Shown here: piece after piece, positions 25,989-34,603 of the stretch | Position numbering within the stretch: the stretch's first letter is position 1 | Layout: each line of letters begins with the position of its first letter | Source: Betaproteobacteria bacterium | Lineage (GTDB): Bacteria > Pseudomonadota > Gammaproteobacteria > Burkholderiales > Rhodocyclaceae | Assembly (NCBI GenBank): GCA_016705475.1 | Contig: JADIYD010000004.1 | Location: 15,879-79,878, forward strand | Length of the DNA: 64,000 bases | Direction of reading: 5' to 3' | Notes under the pieces: generated by a model | Seen by the model: the letters and a program-made list of their open reading frames with translations, nothing else | Databases searched by the model: none | What the model was told of the DNA's origin: nothing | Position numbers and translations under genes: made by a program

Positions 25989-26140
25989 GCTCCTTCAGCA
26001 AAAAAGTGCCGCCGTGTCTTCGAAGCATTACGCACACATCGATTTGAAACACAGCGTCAACTCGCGGCGATTTTCACGCGACCATACTCAGAAGAGTGGT
26101 GATTTGAGAAACGGATCGGGACTCACGCTGAGCCACGTAA

Positions 26141-26628
26141 TCAGGAAGCCGTCGATGATCCCTTTTCAAGACGGTCTTCAAGTTCGCCGATGCACGACGC
26201 CAGCGAGTTTCCTGATTCCTCAACGGCGACACGCATGTCACCATCCAGCCGATCAATCCTTTCCAGCAAACTGGCGACGGCAGCATCACACTGCGTCTTC
26301 TGAAGGTTTGCCACAGATTCCAGGTAGGTGCGCAATTCGTTGAAGCGGCTGGCCTCCGCCTGATCTGCCAACTCACGCGCCGAGCGAATTTCCTTGGAAT
26401 GACGTCTGGCCTCCAGCAATACCGACCCCTGAAGGTAAACGATGAACGCCAAAAATGAGGCGGTCACAAAAACAAGCAAACCCAGCATGACCAGACCAAG
26501 CGGCATCTGAATCGAGGTGAGTCCCAGCGACAGTTCTGAGGGCGAGGTGGAACAAATTCCAATTCAGCACCGTGAACGCTGGAAACTCCGATCAGGAGCA
26601 GCAAAAGCAGAATCGTATGAAATTTCAT
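26141..26628 (-). pseudogene. Exported/membrane coiled-coil protein, frameshifted
   Basis: The start at ATG 26628 gives a signal peptide (MKFHTILLLLLLIGVSSVHG) and a short linker ending PPRP. A one-base shift at the GGG run near 26540 moves to the frame that continues SELSLGLTSIQMPLGLVMLG, a membrane helix (LLVFVTASFLAFIVYLQGS) and a coiled coil (ARELADQAEASRFNELRTYL ... LLERIDRLDGD). About 160 residues once joined. The fold suggests a small membrane-anchored regulator; the family is not named by me. The pattern signal peptide, anchor, coiled coil is unbroken in sense, which supports a sequencing error or recent mutation. Confidence 0.65.
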
Positions 26629-26952
26629 GATCGTCTCCCAGACCGAATATTTTGAGAAAAGCGAATTCGACCGGCCTGTCAATCGCTCATGAAGGCATCG
26701 TGCGCCGATTCCATCGAAAGATCAACGAAGAAAACCCACGTGAAGAAAATCCACGGCATATCATCCGTTGCCTAAACGGGCGGTTCATCACAAAACCTCA
26801 CTGGGTCGATTTTCTGTTTCTGGGCGTTTCTTGTCGGTTGGCTTGCTTCTTCCCACAAGGAATAGTTTGTGTCCTACATAGGGTTTCTGTTCTACCCCGA
26901 AACAGAAGTCAGCACTTTTAACTCACTCTACTTCTGACCGCCGCTAAAATGG
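26629..26952. other. Spacer before the DUF389 gene
   Basis: About 320 bases. The middle has a short direct duplication (AGAAAACCCACGTG / AGAAAATCCACGGC near 26729-26757). No gene is supported. Confidence 0.4.
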
Positions 26953-28398
26953 GTGAATTACCCCGCCACTAGGGTCACTGCTGGCGAAAACGCGCAACAA
27001 CGACTCCATGCACACCTCACCATCCCCTTTGCCATGATTCGACGCCACCGCGTTACATTTGCCCGCCTGCTAACCCTCCGCCATGATCAGGATGATCCCG
27101 ACATGATTGACGAAACCATCCGTGGGGGGGTGGCGGTTGGGGGCACCAATCTTTGGGTCTTGTTCTTCGCCATCCTGATCGCATCCATCGGGCTGAATGT
27201 GAACTCGACAGCAGTCATCATCGGCGCGATGCTAATCTCGCCCTTAATGGGGCCGATTGTCGGCATCGGTTATGGCGCGGGTGTCAAGGATGCAGCACTG
27301 ATTCGCCTTGCGGCCCGCAATCTCGCGATTTTCGTCGCCATCAGTTTGGCTACCGCGACCGTCTATTTTCTCCTGACGCCTTTGCGGGATGCGCAGTCGG
27401 AACTGTTGGCTCGAACAAGTCCGAACCTATGGGATGTGCTGATTGCGTTTTTTGGGGGCGCCGTCGGTATGATCGGCGCCACTCGTCGCTATATTTCAAA
27501 CGTAGTTCCCGGCGTAGCGATCGCGACGGCGCTGATGCCGCCACTTTGCACGGCCGGATATGGTTTAGCCACTGGAAACATGGCTTATTTTGGTGGCGCG
27601 TTCTATCTTTTTACCATCAACAGCGTATTCATTGCTTTTGCCAGTCTGGTGGTAGTCAAGATGGTGCGCTTGCCCGCCCGTGGCGCGCTTGATGGGGCGG
27701 CACGGCAACGCGCCCGCCTCGGCATTGCCGTCGTGGTTCTCGCTACCGCTGTCCCTAGCGCGTTCCTCGCCTACGACCTGGTCAAGCAAAAGGTGTTCGA
27801 GCAACACTTGCAGCGCGCGGTACAAGCAATCGACCGCAATGCCAACTATCTTCTGCTTGGGAGAGAGCTTGATCTCGCAGGACGTCGTGTCTCCCTGACT
27901 CTTGGCGGTGACGCGCCGGTGGAGCAGGTGATTCAGGAGGTTCGCACCGAGCTCTCCGTCGCTGGCTACTCGGATGTGGATGTCGTAGTGCGTAAGGTTG
28001 GTACAGAAAAATTCGATGTCACCCAACTCAAGCAAGAATTACAACAGCAGGTGTTCAGTAATACCTTGGAGCAACTGCAGGGCAGCCAAAAGCAGGTTCA
28101 GCGATTGGAAAAGGAACTCGCCTCACTGCAGGCTGGAAATGAGGATCACCGTCGTTTGCTGAAGGAGATCTCAGCGCAATATCCCGAAGCGGTAAGCCTC
28201 ACCGTGAGTCAGGGTAGTCGAATGGAGGCTCGTCGCCCCGAAGCTTTACCGGTGCTGGTTGTTACTGCGGTAGTCAATCGTCCGATCGCGCCGCGAAATC
28301 GAACCCGGCTACTTGCTTGGCTTAAGGCCCGTTATGATGGACAGGACGTTGAACTGGTAATCACCGATGGACGCACATCTGCGCCAAACCGGCGCTGA
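26953..28398 (+). CDS. DUF389 family membrane protein
   Basis: 481 residues, GTG start at 26953 (an ATG at 27034 is an alternative closer to the family start). The DUF389 core is clear: INSTAVIIGAMLISPLMGPI-type sequence (here VNSTAVIIGAMLISPLMGPI), then GIGYGAGVKDAALI, NVVPGVAIATALMPPLCTAG and GGAFYLFTINSVFIAFASLV. About six membrane segments are followed by a soluble C-terminal third of 200 residues with a coiled coil (LEQLQGSQKQVQRLEKELAS) and an OmpA/BON-like ending. The function of DUF389 is not established; it is often proposed to be a transporter. It precedes the exchanger/kinase block but points toward it. Confidence 0.85.
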   Translation: MNYPATRVTAGENAQQRLHAHLTIPFAMIRRHRVTFARLLTLRHDQDDPDMIDETIRGGVAVGGTNLWVLFFAILIASIGLNVNSTAVIIGAMLISPLMGPIVGIGYGAGVKDAALIRLAARNLAIFVAISLATATVYFLLTPLRDAQSELLARTSPNLWDVLIAFFGGAVGMIGATRRYISNVVPGVAIATALMPPLCTAGYGLATGNMAYFGGAFYLFTINSVFIAFASLVVVKMVRLPARGALDGAARQRARLGIAVVVLATAVPSAFLAYDLVKQKVFEQHLQRAVQAIDRNANYLLLGRELDLAGRRVSLTLGGDAPVEQVIQEVRTELSVAGYSDVDVVVRKVGTEKFDVTQLKQELQQQVFSNTLEQLQGSQKQVQRLEKELASLQAGNEDHRRLLKEISAQYPEAVSLTVSQGSRMEARRPEALPVLVVTAVVNRPIAPRNRTRLLAWLKARYDGQDVELVITDGRTSAPNRR

Positions 28399-28488
28399 TA
28401 TCGCTTCGCGGAGCTTGCTCTGGTATCAAAACGCAAAGCATCACTTGGCTAGCATGGAGATGTAAAAGTCGGCGCTGGCAGCACGGCG

Positions 28489-28648
28489 TCAGAATTTCAG
28501 GGTGGCCCAGATAAATCCGGCATAGAGCGCCAACATCAGCGCACCGCGACTGCGCTCGATACGGCCGCGGCGATTCGGCAGCAACAGCAACAGCACCAGC
28601 GCGATGGCGCCGACGGCCAGCGTCAGTGCATTGCCAATGGGATAATGC
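28489..28648 (-). pseudogene. C-terminal remnant of a Ca2+/Na+ exchanger (CaCA family)
   Basis: On the minus strand, about 52 codons read YPIGNALTLAVGAIALVLLL, then LPNRRGRIERSRGALMLALY and AGFIWATLKF, ending in a stop. This matches the last two membrane segments of the intact exchanger at 30950-31921 (PPNRSGVIPRQRCLLLFGIY, GIFIWATLA). No upstream part of this second gene is present. It lies downstream of the exchanger-kinase-regulator operon, on the same strand. Confidence 0.75.
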
Positions 28649-28772
28649 TGTACCCCTCATTCAAAGAGGGAGGTCAACGGCTGCTTGCTAGTTCTGGCAA
28701 CAGCCGTATCCGACCCGACCCAAACCTTCGTCGATTCGACGCTCCTTGCGCGATTAATTGCCAAACACAACA

Positions 28773-29384
28773 TCAGGTTTTTCCTGAATGCAGTTGCAGT
28801 CGAACTAGGTCGGCGACGTTACTAACCCCGAGCTTGTCCATCATTCGAGCTTTATGAACCTCAACCGTGCGTGGACTGATACTCAGTTCGGCAGCAATTT
28901 CGCGGTTATGAAGGCCAGCCACAACCCGATCCATCACCTCAAGTTCGCGGGGGGTCAGCGTGGATAGCAGGCGTTGGACCTGATCTTGGTTCATCACGGC
29001 GACGACTTTGGCCTGTTGTCTAGAAAAAGCATCGGCAATGCCAGCCAGCAACTTTTTGTGGTCGATCGGCTTTTCCAGGAAATCAATTGCGAGTGCCCGA
29101 AACGCCTCCCGCGCCGACGCTACGTCGCCATGCCCGGTCATGACGATCACCGGCAACTCACTCCCCAGTCCGGCCAGATGTTTCTGCAGTGCCAAGCCGT
29201 CCATGCCCGGCATTCGGATGTCGAGCAGCACGCATCCTCGCCATTCCTTCTTGTAGGCTTTCAGGAAGCTTTCCGCATCACCGAAGACCGCTACCCGGTA
29301 GTCGTGAATACCGAGCAGCAAACTCAGCGCATCGCGCACGGAAGGATCGTCATCGACGATAAAGACGGTCAGGTTATTAGACAT
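28773..29384 (-). CDS. FixJ/NarL-type response regulator
   Basis: 203 residues. The receiver has the acidic pocket D11-D12, the phosphoacceptor D55 (VLLDIRMPGMDG), the switch threonine (VIVMTGHGD) and the K of FLEKPID. The C-terminal LuxR-type HTH is TPRELEVMDRVVAGLHNREIAAELSISPRTVEVHKARMM, which I give in parts: the recognition helix is SPRTVEVHKA. The gene starts inside the kinase gene (8-base overlap), which fixes the partner. It probably responds to the MASE1 kinase and controls nearby transport genes; targets are not evident. Confidence 0.92.
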   Translation of the reverse strand: MSNNLTVFIVDDDPSVRDALSLLLGIHDYRVAVFGDAESFLKAYKKEWRGCVLLDIRMPGMDGLALQKHLAGLGSELPVIVMTGHGDVASAREAFRALAIDFLEKPIDHKKLLAGIADAFSRQQAKVVAVMNQDQVQRLLSTLTPRELEVMDRVVAGLHNREIAAELSISPRTVEVHKARMMDKLGVSNVADLVRLQLHSGKT

Positions 29385-30939
29385 TTTTCACAGACTCATG
29401 AATGGGCAGAACGAGTTTGAAGATTCCGTGGTCGGCCACTTCCCCCCAGAGCGTGCCGCCATGGGTTTCGACGATGGCACGGCTGATCGCCAGCCCCAGG
29501 CCAAGCCCGCTGGATTTTGATGACTGGAAAGGCTCGAAGAGCGTGCCGGCCACCTTGCCGGAGAGACCCGCTCCCGTATCCTCGATGACGACGGAGACGC
29601 GGGAGCCCGGCAACAACTCGCTGTTCAGGCTGACGATACGTTGCACGCAGTCGGCCTGAACTACCGCATCAAAGGCATTGGCCAGCAAGTTGCGCAACAC
29701 GACTTCCATTTGTAAACGATCGGCCACCAGCACGGCCTCCGGGATTTTCCCGACGTTGAAGGCAATACGCTGTGTGCTCGCTTTCTCCCGATAGTGGCGA
29801 ATGGCCTGATCGACGATCTCAGACAAGCGGACTGACTCCAGCTTGGTGGCACCGGTCCGGAAAAAATCCCGCAATCGCCGAACCACTTCCCCGGCCCGTC
29901 CAGACTCCAGCAACATGCCGCGAATCGCCGCATTGAGTCGTTCCCCCTGTTCGCCCCGTTCGAGCAGCATTTCGCAGGATGAGGCATAGGCGGCCAGGGC
30001 AGTTAGCGGCTGATTCAGTTCATGTGCCAGGGCACCAGCCATTTCACCGGCCGCCGCCAGGCGTAGCGTCTGTTTCAGTTCCTCACTCGTGCGGCGTTGT
30101 TCATCGACCACGCTCCCTATGAAGAAGCCAATCATGGCCATGGCCAGCGACAGCATCTGCAATTCGGCCAGGGTGACCGCGCTGTAGCTGAGCATCTGCA
30201 CGACTGCTATGACCTCGACTTGCAACAACGAAGCCGATAGGATCGCACCGGCCATCCCTTGCCGGGCAGAAGCCCAGATTATCGGCAGGAAGAGTAGATA
30301 GAACAACTTGAAACCACTGTCGTCGCCGAGGGCAAAAGCCACCCTCAGGGCGAGCAGGCTGAGAGCGACGTAGCCCAGTGTTTCCAAGCGCAGGATGGAC
30401 GATCGGAGCAGTACGCGTCCCCGCTCGCTGCTCAACCACCAGAACAGCGGCATCGCCACCGTAATCCCCACGCCGTCGCCCACCCAGAATTGCAGCACGC
30501 CAGCCTGCCATCCCCCGGCGGGTAACAAGCCCAGAAGATGCAGGCTGGTCAGATAAAGCAGGCTGATCAACAGCGTTCCGCCAGCGATCGGTACGATCCA
30601 CGCGAGAAGGGACGCCCTGTCATCCAGCAGGTTGGAAGGCACCAGGCGGCGGCGCAGGTATTCCCCCAGGGTGATGTAGCCGGCAGCGAGAATCAATGCG
30701 GATACAAGGCTGGCCCACCAGGACTGGGGAATGCCGCGCACCAGCCATTCGCTTAATACGACGGTACCGATCAGCGGCAACCATCCGGCTGAGCCTCGGC
30801 GCAGCAGGAAGACCAGCCCCAGTGCCGGCGCCGGATTCCACGGCGTAATGTTCAGGCCGTGCAAGGGATGGATGAAGCTCGCCGCATCGAGTGCGATGTA
30901 GAGTGCGGCGAAACTTAAGTGCAGAAAGAGCGTATTCAC
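29377..30939 (-). CDS. Sensor histidine kinase with MASE1 membrane domain
   Basis: 520 residues. About eight to ten N-terminal membrane segments with MASE1-like features (NITPWNPAPALGLVFLLRRG, FWVGDGVGITVAMPLFWWLS). The dimerisation helix has the H-box GALAHELNQPLTALAAYASS near residue 305, then ATPase boxes N (LLANAFDAVVQA), G1 (VIEDTGAGL) and G2 (GLGLGLAISRAIVETHGG). The ALAHELNQPL form is the HPK4/FixL-like type and matches its FixJ-like regulator. The signal is unknown; MASE1 is a widespread predicted membrane sensor. It starts 11 bases after the exchanger's stop, so exchanger, kinase and regulator form one operon. Confidence 0.9.
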   Translation of the reverse strand: MNTLFLHLSFAALYIALDAASFIHPLHGLNITPWNPAPALGLVFLLRRGSAGWLPLIGTVVLSEWLVRGIPQSWWASLVSALILAAGYITLGEYLRRRLVPSNLLDDRASLLAWIVPIAGGTLLISLLYLTSLHLLGLLPAGGWQAGVLQFWVGDGVGITVAMPLFWWLSSERGRVLLRSSILRLETLGYVALSLLALRVAFALGDDSGFKLFYLLFLPIIWASARQGMAGAILSASLLQVEVIAVVQMLSYSAVTLAELQMLSLAMAMIGFFIGSVVDEQRRTSEELKQTLRLAAAGEMAGALAHELNQPLTALAAYASSCEMLLERGEQGERLNAAIRGMLLESGRAGEVVRRLRDFFRTGATKLESVRLSEIVDQAIRHYREKASTQRIAFNVGKIPEAVLVADRLQMEVVLRNLLANAFDAVVQADCVQRIVSLNSELLPGSRVSVVIEDTGAGLSGKVAGTLFEPFQSSKSSGLGLGLAISRAIVETHGGTLWGEVADHGIFKLVLPIHESVKNV

Positions 30940-30949
30940 AATGGGTCTA

Positions 30950-31921
30950 TCAATTGGGTAGGTAACGACCAGCCGCCAGCGTGGCCCAGATGAAGATGCC
31001 GTAAATGCCGAACAATAGCAGGCAGCGCTGCCGGGGAATAACTCCGCTGCGATTGGGTGGCAGGCGCAGTAATGCGGCTATTCCGCAAACCAGGGTCACG
31101 GCGATTTCCTGCAAGGGTAAGGCAATCGGATGGAGGGTGGCGGCGAGACCCACGATGGCCAGTCCGTTGAACAGGTTGCTGCCGATCAGGGTTCCGACGC
31201 CGATGTCGTCGTGTCCGCGCAGCCGCGACAGGATAACGGTCACCAGTTCCGGCAGCGACGTGCCGATGGCGACCACCAAGGCGCCGATCACGTAGGTATC
31301 GATTCCCAGCGTAGCGGCAATACCCGTGGCACCCATCACGAACAGGCGACCGGCAGCCATTAAGGCCCCCAACCCCAAAGCGCCGAGTCCGAGCGTGGTC
31401 AGCATGCTTGAAGCCGGCGATGAATGCGGTTCGAAATGCTCATGACGACGTTGCAAAGTTGCACGAACGATCAGTCCGAGCCACGTCGAGAACAGCAGAA
31501 GGAGGATCAAACCGTCCGCACGGGACAACCGCCCATCCAATGCGAGCACCAAGGTCAATAGCGGCACGAGAAGGGCCAGTTTGAAATCTCCCCGGAAATC
31601 CTCGTTGCTTGGGCGTATGGGGCCGAACCACAAGGCAATGCCGAAGATGAGGGCGATATTGACGACATTGCTGCCAAGTGCATCCCCCAAACCAATTTCT
31701 GGTTGCCCCGAGAGTGCCGCCATCGTCGAGACGGTCAGTTCAGGAGTGGACGTGGCAAAGGCGGCGATGGTCGTAGCCACGAGTGCATTGGGTACCTGGA
31801 GTCGCTTGGCTAACGCAATAATGGCCTTGAAGAAGGCTTCTCCGCCGATTGCCGCCAGCCCAACGGCTGCGATGATGGCGACAAGATCGAAAACCGCGAT
31901 CGGCATGACATGTCCTGACAT
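30950..31921 (-). CDS. Calcium/sodium:proton exchanger (CaCA family, YrbG-like)
   Basis: 323 residues with about ten membrane segments in two halves. Both alpha repeats are visible: ATTIAAFATSTPELTVSTMA with GDALGSNVVNIALIFG, and VIGALVVAIGTSLPELVTVI with GVGTLIGSNLFNGLAIVG. The acidic residues in ST(S)PEL bind the cation. The family exchanges Ca2+ or Na+ for protons or Na+ across the inner membrane. It is the first gene of an operon with a MASE1 kinase and response regulator, which suggests cation-linked signalling. A structured intergenic region lies upstream and is shared with the divergent Na+/H+ antiporter. Confidence 0.9.
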   Translation of the reverse strand: MSGHVMPIAVFDLVAIIAAVGLAAIGGEAFFKAIIALAKRLQVPNALVATTIAAFATSTPELTVSTMAALSGQPEIGLGDALGSNVVNIALIFGIALWFGPIRPSNEDFRGDFKLALLVPLLTLVLALDGRLSRADGLILLLLFSTWLGLIVRATLQRRHEHFEPHSSPASSMLTTLGLGALGLGALMAAGRLFVMGATGIAATLGIDTYVIGALVVAIGTSLPELVTVILSRLRGHDDIGVGTLIGSNLFNGLAIVGLAATLHPIALPLQEIAVTLVCGIAALLRLPPNRSGVIPRQRCLLLFGIYGIFIWATLAAGRYLPN

Positions 31922-31962
31922 GGTTCACCCGGCTCCCTCTTGGAACCGGAAGGAATAATTTA

Positions 31963-32072
31963 ACCGAGGCTGCGCAATAAGGCAGTGAGGAGGTCGCGTA
32001 GGTGAAACCCGTACGCGCCTCCCGAATTATCGTGAGAGCTGCGGATGGCTATAGTCAGTGCCATCCATAGCC
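31963..32072 (+). promoter_or_regulatory. Structured leader, candidate riboswitch of the Na+/H+ antiporter
   Basis: In the plus strand, CCGAGGCT (31964-31971) can pair with AGCTGCGG (32037-32044), which ends directly before the ATG at 32045. Inside it, GGAGG-T(C)GCGTA-GG (31989-32002) pairs with CC-G-TACGC-GCCTCC (32009-32022), a long hairpin. A third stem GGATGGC/GCCATCC (32043-32066) contains the ATG. The closing stem directly abuts the start codon and lies just after a GAGAG ribosome-like site, so a ligand-dependent translation switch is possible. Leaders of cation antiporters include known Na+ and Li+ riboswitch classes, but I cannot match this one to them. Confidence 0.5.
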
Positions 32073-33352
32073 CCTCTGAAATCATGTCCAGCGCCGTCGT
32101 CTCGACCCCCGAAATCATTGCTGCCGCGATCTTCGCCATCGCCGTTCTGCATACCTTCTCGACCAAATTCTTCGCCCACCTGGCGCACGTGCAACCGCGT
32201 CACGCCGGCTTGTGGCATTTGCTGGCAGAGGTTGAGGTGGTCTTCGGCTTCTGGGCCTTTGTGCTGGTTGCGGCGCTTTTCTGGCTTTCCGGCAAGGATG
32301 CGGCGGTCGACTATCTGGAAGCGCGCAATTTCACCGAACCGATGTTCGTCTTCGTGATCATGGTTATTGCCGCCAGTCGCCCAATCCTGAATGTCGTCAT
32401 GACAACTGTACGTCTGATCGCCTCAATGATTCCGATCCAACGTGCCGTGGCGGTCTACTTTCTTTGCTTGTCCTTTGTGCCAATGCTGGGGTCGTTCATC
32501 ACCGAACCAGCCGCCATGACCCTGGCGGCACTGATGCTTCGCGATAGCTACTTCCAGCAGCACCTGTCGAATCGACTCAAGTACGCGACGATCGGTCTGT
32601 TGTTCGTCAATATTTCCATCGGTGGCACCATGACCAATTTTGCTGCGCCGCCGGTCCTGATGGTGGCCAGCAAGTGGCAATGGGATAGTTTGTTCATGCT
32701 TTCCCATTTTGGCTGGAAGGCTGCTTTCGCAGTCTTTGTGAATGCCGCCGTGCTGACCTGGTTTTTTCGGCATGAGCTTGCCGCAAAGGGTAAGGCAGAT
32801 GGGGCAGCCAACCAACCTCATGTCCCGAAAACCGTCGCCGGCATCCATCTCCTGTTCCTGGTCGGCGTCGTCCTGTTCGCTCACCATGCCGTCGTATTCA
32901 TGGGGCTTTTCCTGTTTTTCCTGGGCTATACCGAGGCCTACAAGCAGCATCAGGACCGACTGATTCTCCGTGAGGGCTTGCTGGTTGCTTTCTTCCTGGC
33001 CGGACTGGTGGTGCTTGGTGGATTGCAGCAATGGTGGTTGCAGAGTGCGCTAACCGGCGTTGAACCCACGGTGCTTTATTTCCTGGCCACCGCCTTGACT
33101 GCGATCACCGATAACGCTGCGCTGACTTATCTGGCATCGTTGGTGGAAGGTGTCTCGGCGGAATTCAAATACGCCATCGTTGCCGGTGCCGTGACGGGCG
33201 GCGGCCTGACTATCATTGCCAACGCGCCGAACCCGGCGGGTGTTGCCATCCTGAAGTCGAGTTTCGACGATGAATCGGTAAGCCCGCTGGGCTTGTTCCT
33301 GGCAGCTCTGCCACCCACCTTCGTCGCGATCTTTGCGTTCCTGGTGTTGTGA
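32045..33352 (+). CDS. Putative Na+/H+ antiporter (PF07399-like)
   Basis: 435 residues with about eleven hydrophobic segments. Conserved-looking blocks are FVPMLGSFITEPAAMTLAAL, NISIGGTMTNFAAPPVLMVA, ALTAITDNAALTYLASLVEG and GGGLTIIANAPNPAGVAILK; the Thr/Asp/Asn-rich loops are typical of ion transporters of the IT/NhaD type. It is expected to expel Na+ in exchange for H+. ATG 32045 is taken as start; an ATG at 32084 is an alternative that would leave a longer structured leader. The next gene overlaps its stop by 4 bases, and a run of envelope and stress genes follows. Confidence 0.82.
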   Translation: MAIVSAIHSPSEIMSSAVVSTPEIIAAAIFAIAVLHTFSTKFFAHLAHVQPRHAGLWHLLAEVEVVFGFWAFVLVAALFWLSGKDAAVDYLEARNFTEPMFVFVIMVIAASRPILNVVMTTVRLIASMIPIQRAVAVYFLCLSFVPMLGSFITEPAAMTLAALMLRDSYFQQHLSNRLKYATIGLLFVNISIGGTMTNFAAPPVLMVASKWQWDSLFMLSHFGWKAAFAVFVNAAVLTWFFRHELAAKGKADGAANQPHVPKTVAGIHLLFLVGVVLFAHHAVVFMGLFLFFLGYTEAYKQHQDRLILREGLLVAFFLAGLVVLGGLQQWWLQSALTGVEPTVLYFLATALTAITDNAALTYLASLVEGVSAEFKYAIVAGAVTGGGLTIIANAPNPAGVAILKSSFDDESVSPLGLFLAALPPTFVAIFAFLVL

Positions 33353-33720
33353 TGGCAAAAGAAAGCCTGATCCTTCGTTTCCCCTTCCTGCAATGGTTGC
33401 TTGCGCATCTATTCCCGCGCCTGCGTCAATGGTCGGTGCAGGAGTGGCCTACGGTGCTGGGCAAGGCACGACAGGTGGAGTTTGACCGACTGGAGCAGAT
33501 CGCAACCTTGGCAGGGGTCATTGTGGTGGCCTGGCAGGTTAAACCAGTCACGTCGCTCGGGGCGTCAGCACTCATTTCCTATTTGGTGCAGTTCGTCTAT
33601 CTGGTGCCCGTGCTACTGCTTGTACTGGGGCCTTTCTTCGTACGTCGAATCCGACGAGGCCTGAATGCGGCAGTGCGAAACCGGGATGCTGGTACTGAGG
33701 CAAGAGATGGCCAGCAATAG
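33349..33720 (+). CDS. Small membrane protein, paralogue A
   Basis: 123 residues: an amphipathic start (LILRFPFLQWLLAHLFPRLR), a first membrane segment (FDRLEQIATLAGVIVVAWQV), a second (LVQFVYLVPVLLLVLGPFFV) and a basic end (RRIRRGLN). It is clearly related to the next gene, so the pair is a tandem duplication. No family is recognised. It overlaps the antiporter stop by 4 bases, so it is translationally coupled and may be an accessory subunit of the antiporter. Confidence 0.75.
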   Translation: MMAKESLILRFPFLQWLLAHLFPRLRQWSVQEWPTVLGKARQVEFDRLEQIATLAGVIVVAWQVKPVTSLGASALISYLVQFVYLVPVLLLVLGPFFVRRIRRGLNAAVRNRDAGTEARDGQQ

Positions 33721-34078
33721 CCTGCTCCTTCGCTCGCCTTACCTGCAATGGCTGGTGGTTCAGCTATTTCCAAAATTGCGACTGTGGCCGGTCCGCGAAT
33801 GGCCTGCAGTCCTGAGCAAGGTTCAGGAAGCGGAGTTCGATCAATTCGAGCGTATCGGCATTATCGCAGCGGTGGTGATTTCGGCCTGGTTTCTCCGGCC
33901 GGCAGCGAATGCGGAAACCACAGTGCCTTTTGCCTTCTTGTGGCAACTGGTGCTGTCTCTACCACTGCTCCTGATTCTGGCCGGTCCATTCTTCTTGCGC
34001 CGGATTCGGCGATGTCTGGATGCCGAAGCCAAGGCTTTGCACGACGGGATAGCGAACTCATCCCAGAAAGGGAACTGA
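33707..34078 (+). CDS. Small membrane protein, paralogue B
   Basis: 123 residues from ATG 33707, overlapping the end of paralogue A by 14 bases. It repeats the same plan: SLLLRSPYLQWLVVQLFPKL, two membrane segments (IGIIAAVVISAWFL and FLWQLVLSLPLLLILAGPFF) and FLRRIRRCLDAEA. The shared words are LLxRxPxLQWL, LFPxLRxWxVxEWP and GPFFxRRIRR. Retention of both copies with equal length suggests a hetero-oligomer. Function unknown. Confidence 0.75.
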   Translation: MASNSLLLRSPYLQWLVVQLFPKLRLWPVREWPAVLSKVQEAEFDQFERIGIIAAVVISAWFLRPAANAETTVPFAFLWQLVLSLPLLLILAGPFFLRRIRRCLDAEAKALHDGIANSSQKGN

Positions 34079-34079
34079 C

Positions 34080-34574
34080 ATGGGGAATCTTGCCATCATG
34101 AAACACCTGAGTTCTGACCACCCGGCCAAAGCCCTGGTCCGCTTGCTCATCCCGATCGATGCCACCGATGAGTCCCGCTGGGGGCTCGCGTATGCCTCGC
34201 GCCTCGCCAGGGCTGGTGTTCAGGTGGAGGTCTGCCTGCTGTTCGTTGCTGAGCCCGTTCGGAACTGGGAGGTTTTGCGCTTTTACACCGAAGACGAGGT
34301 ACGCAAACACTTTCAGGAGCGTTCAGCGATTTTTCTGGGCGAAGCTGAGAAAATCCTTTCCGAGGCCAGGATCAACTGCCGAACCTATTTCCGCGAAGCA
34401 GATGCCGTAGGCGGCGTGATCGACACTGCCGAAGAACTGAACTGCTCGGAAGTCGTCGTACCAAGGACTCATTGGCTAGGGCTTTTCCCTTCCGGGCTGG
34501 GTCCAAAACTGATTAACCGACATTGCACCATCCCCGTCACACTGATCAACGCGGATGGCTCTACCGAAGTTTGA
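34080..34574 (+). CDS. Universal stress protein (UspA family), single domain
   Basis: 164 residues with the Usp fold: LVRLLIPIDATDESRWGLAYASRLARAG at the start, a middle helix (RSAIFLGEAEKILSEA) and CSEVVVPRTHWLGLFPSGLG with the end CTIPVTLI. The ATP-binding G-x2-G-x9-G(S/T) loop is altered (PRTHWLGLFPSGLGPKLINR), so nucleotide binding is uncertain. It belongs to the antiporter operon by spacing (one base after paralogue B) and ends before a strong hairpin. Confidence 0.8.
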   Translation: MGNLAIMKHLSSDHPAKALVRLLIPIDATDESRWGLAYASRLARAGVQVEVCLLFVAEPVRNWEVLRFYTEDEVRKHFQERSAIFLGEAEKILSEARINCRTYFREADAVGGVIDTAEELNCSEVVVPRTHWLGLFPSGLGPKLINRHCTIPVTLINADGSTEV

Positions 34575-34603
34575 CCGACCACGTTCTCTCGTGGAGGAGA
34601 CTT

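Noticed and set aside
26653..26921. 89-codon plus-strand frame before DUF389
   Set aside because: Irregular composition, no ribosome site, overlaps a promoter-like spacer.
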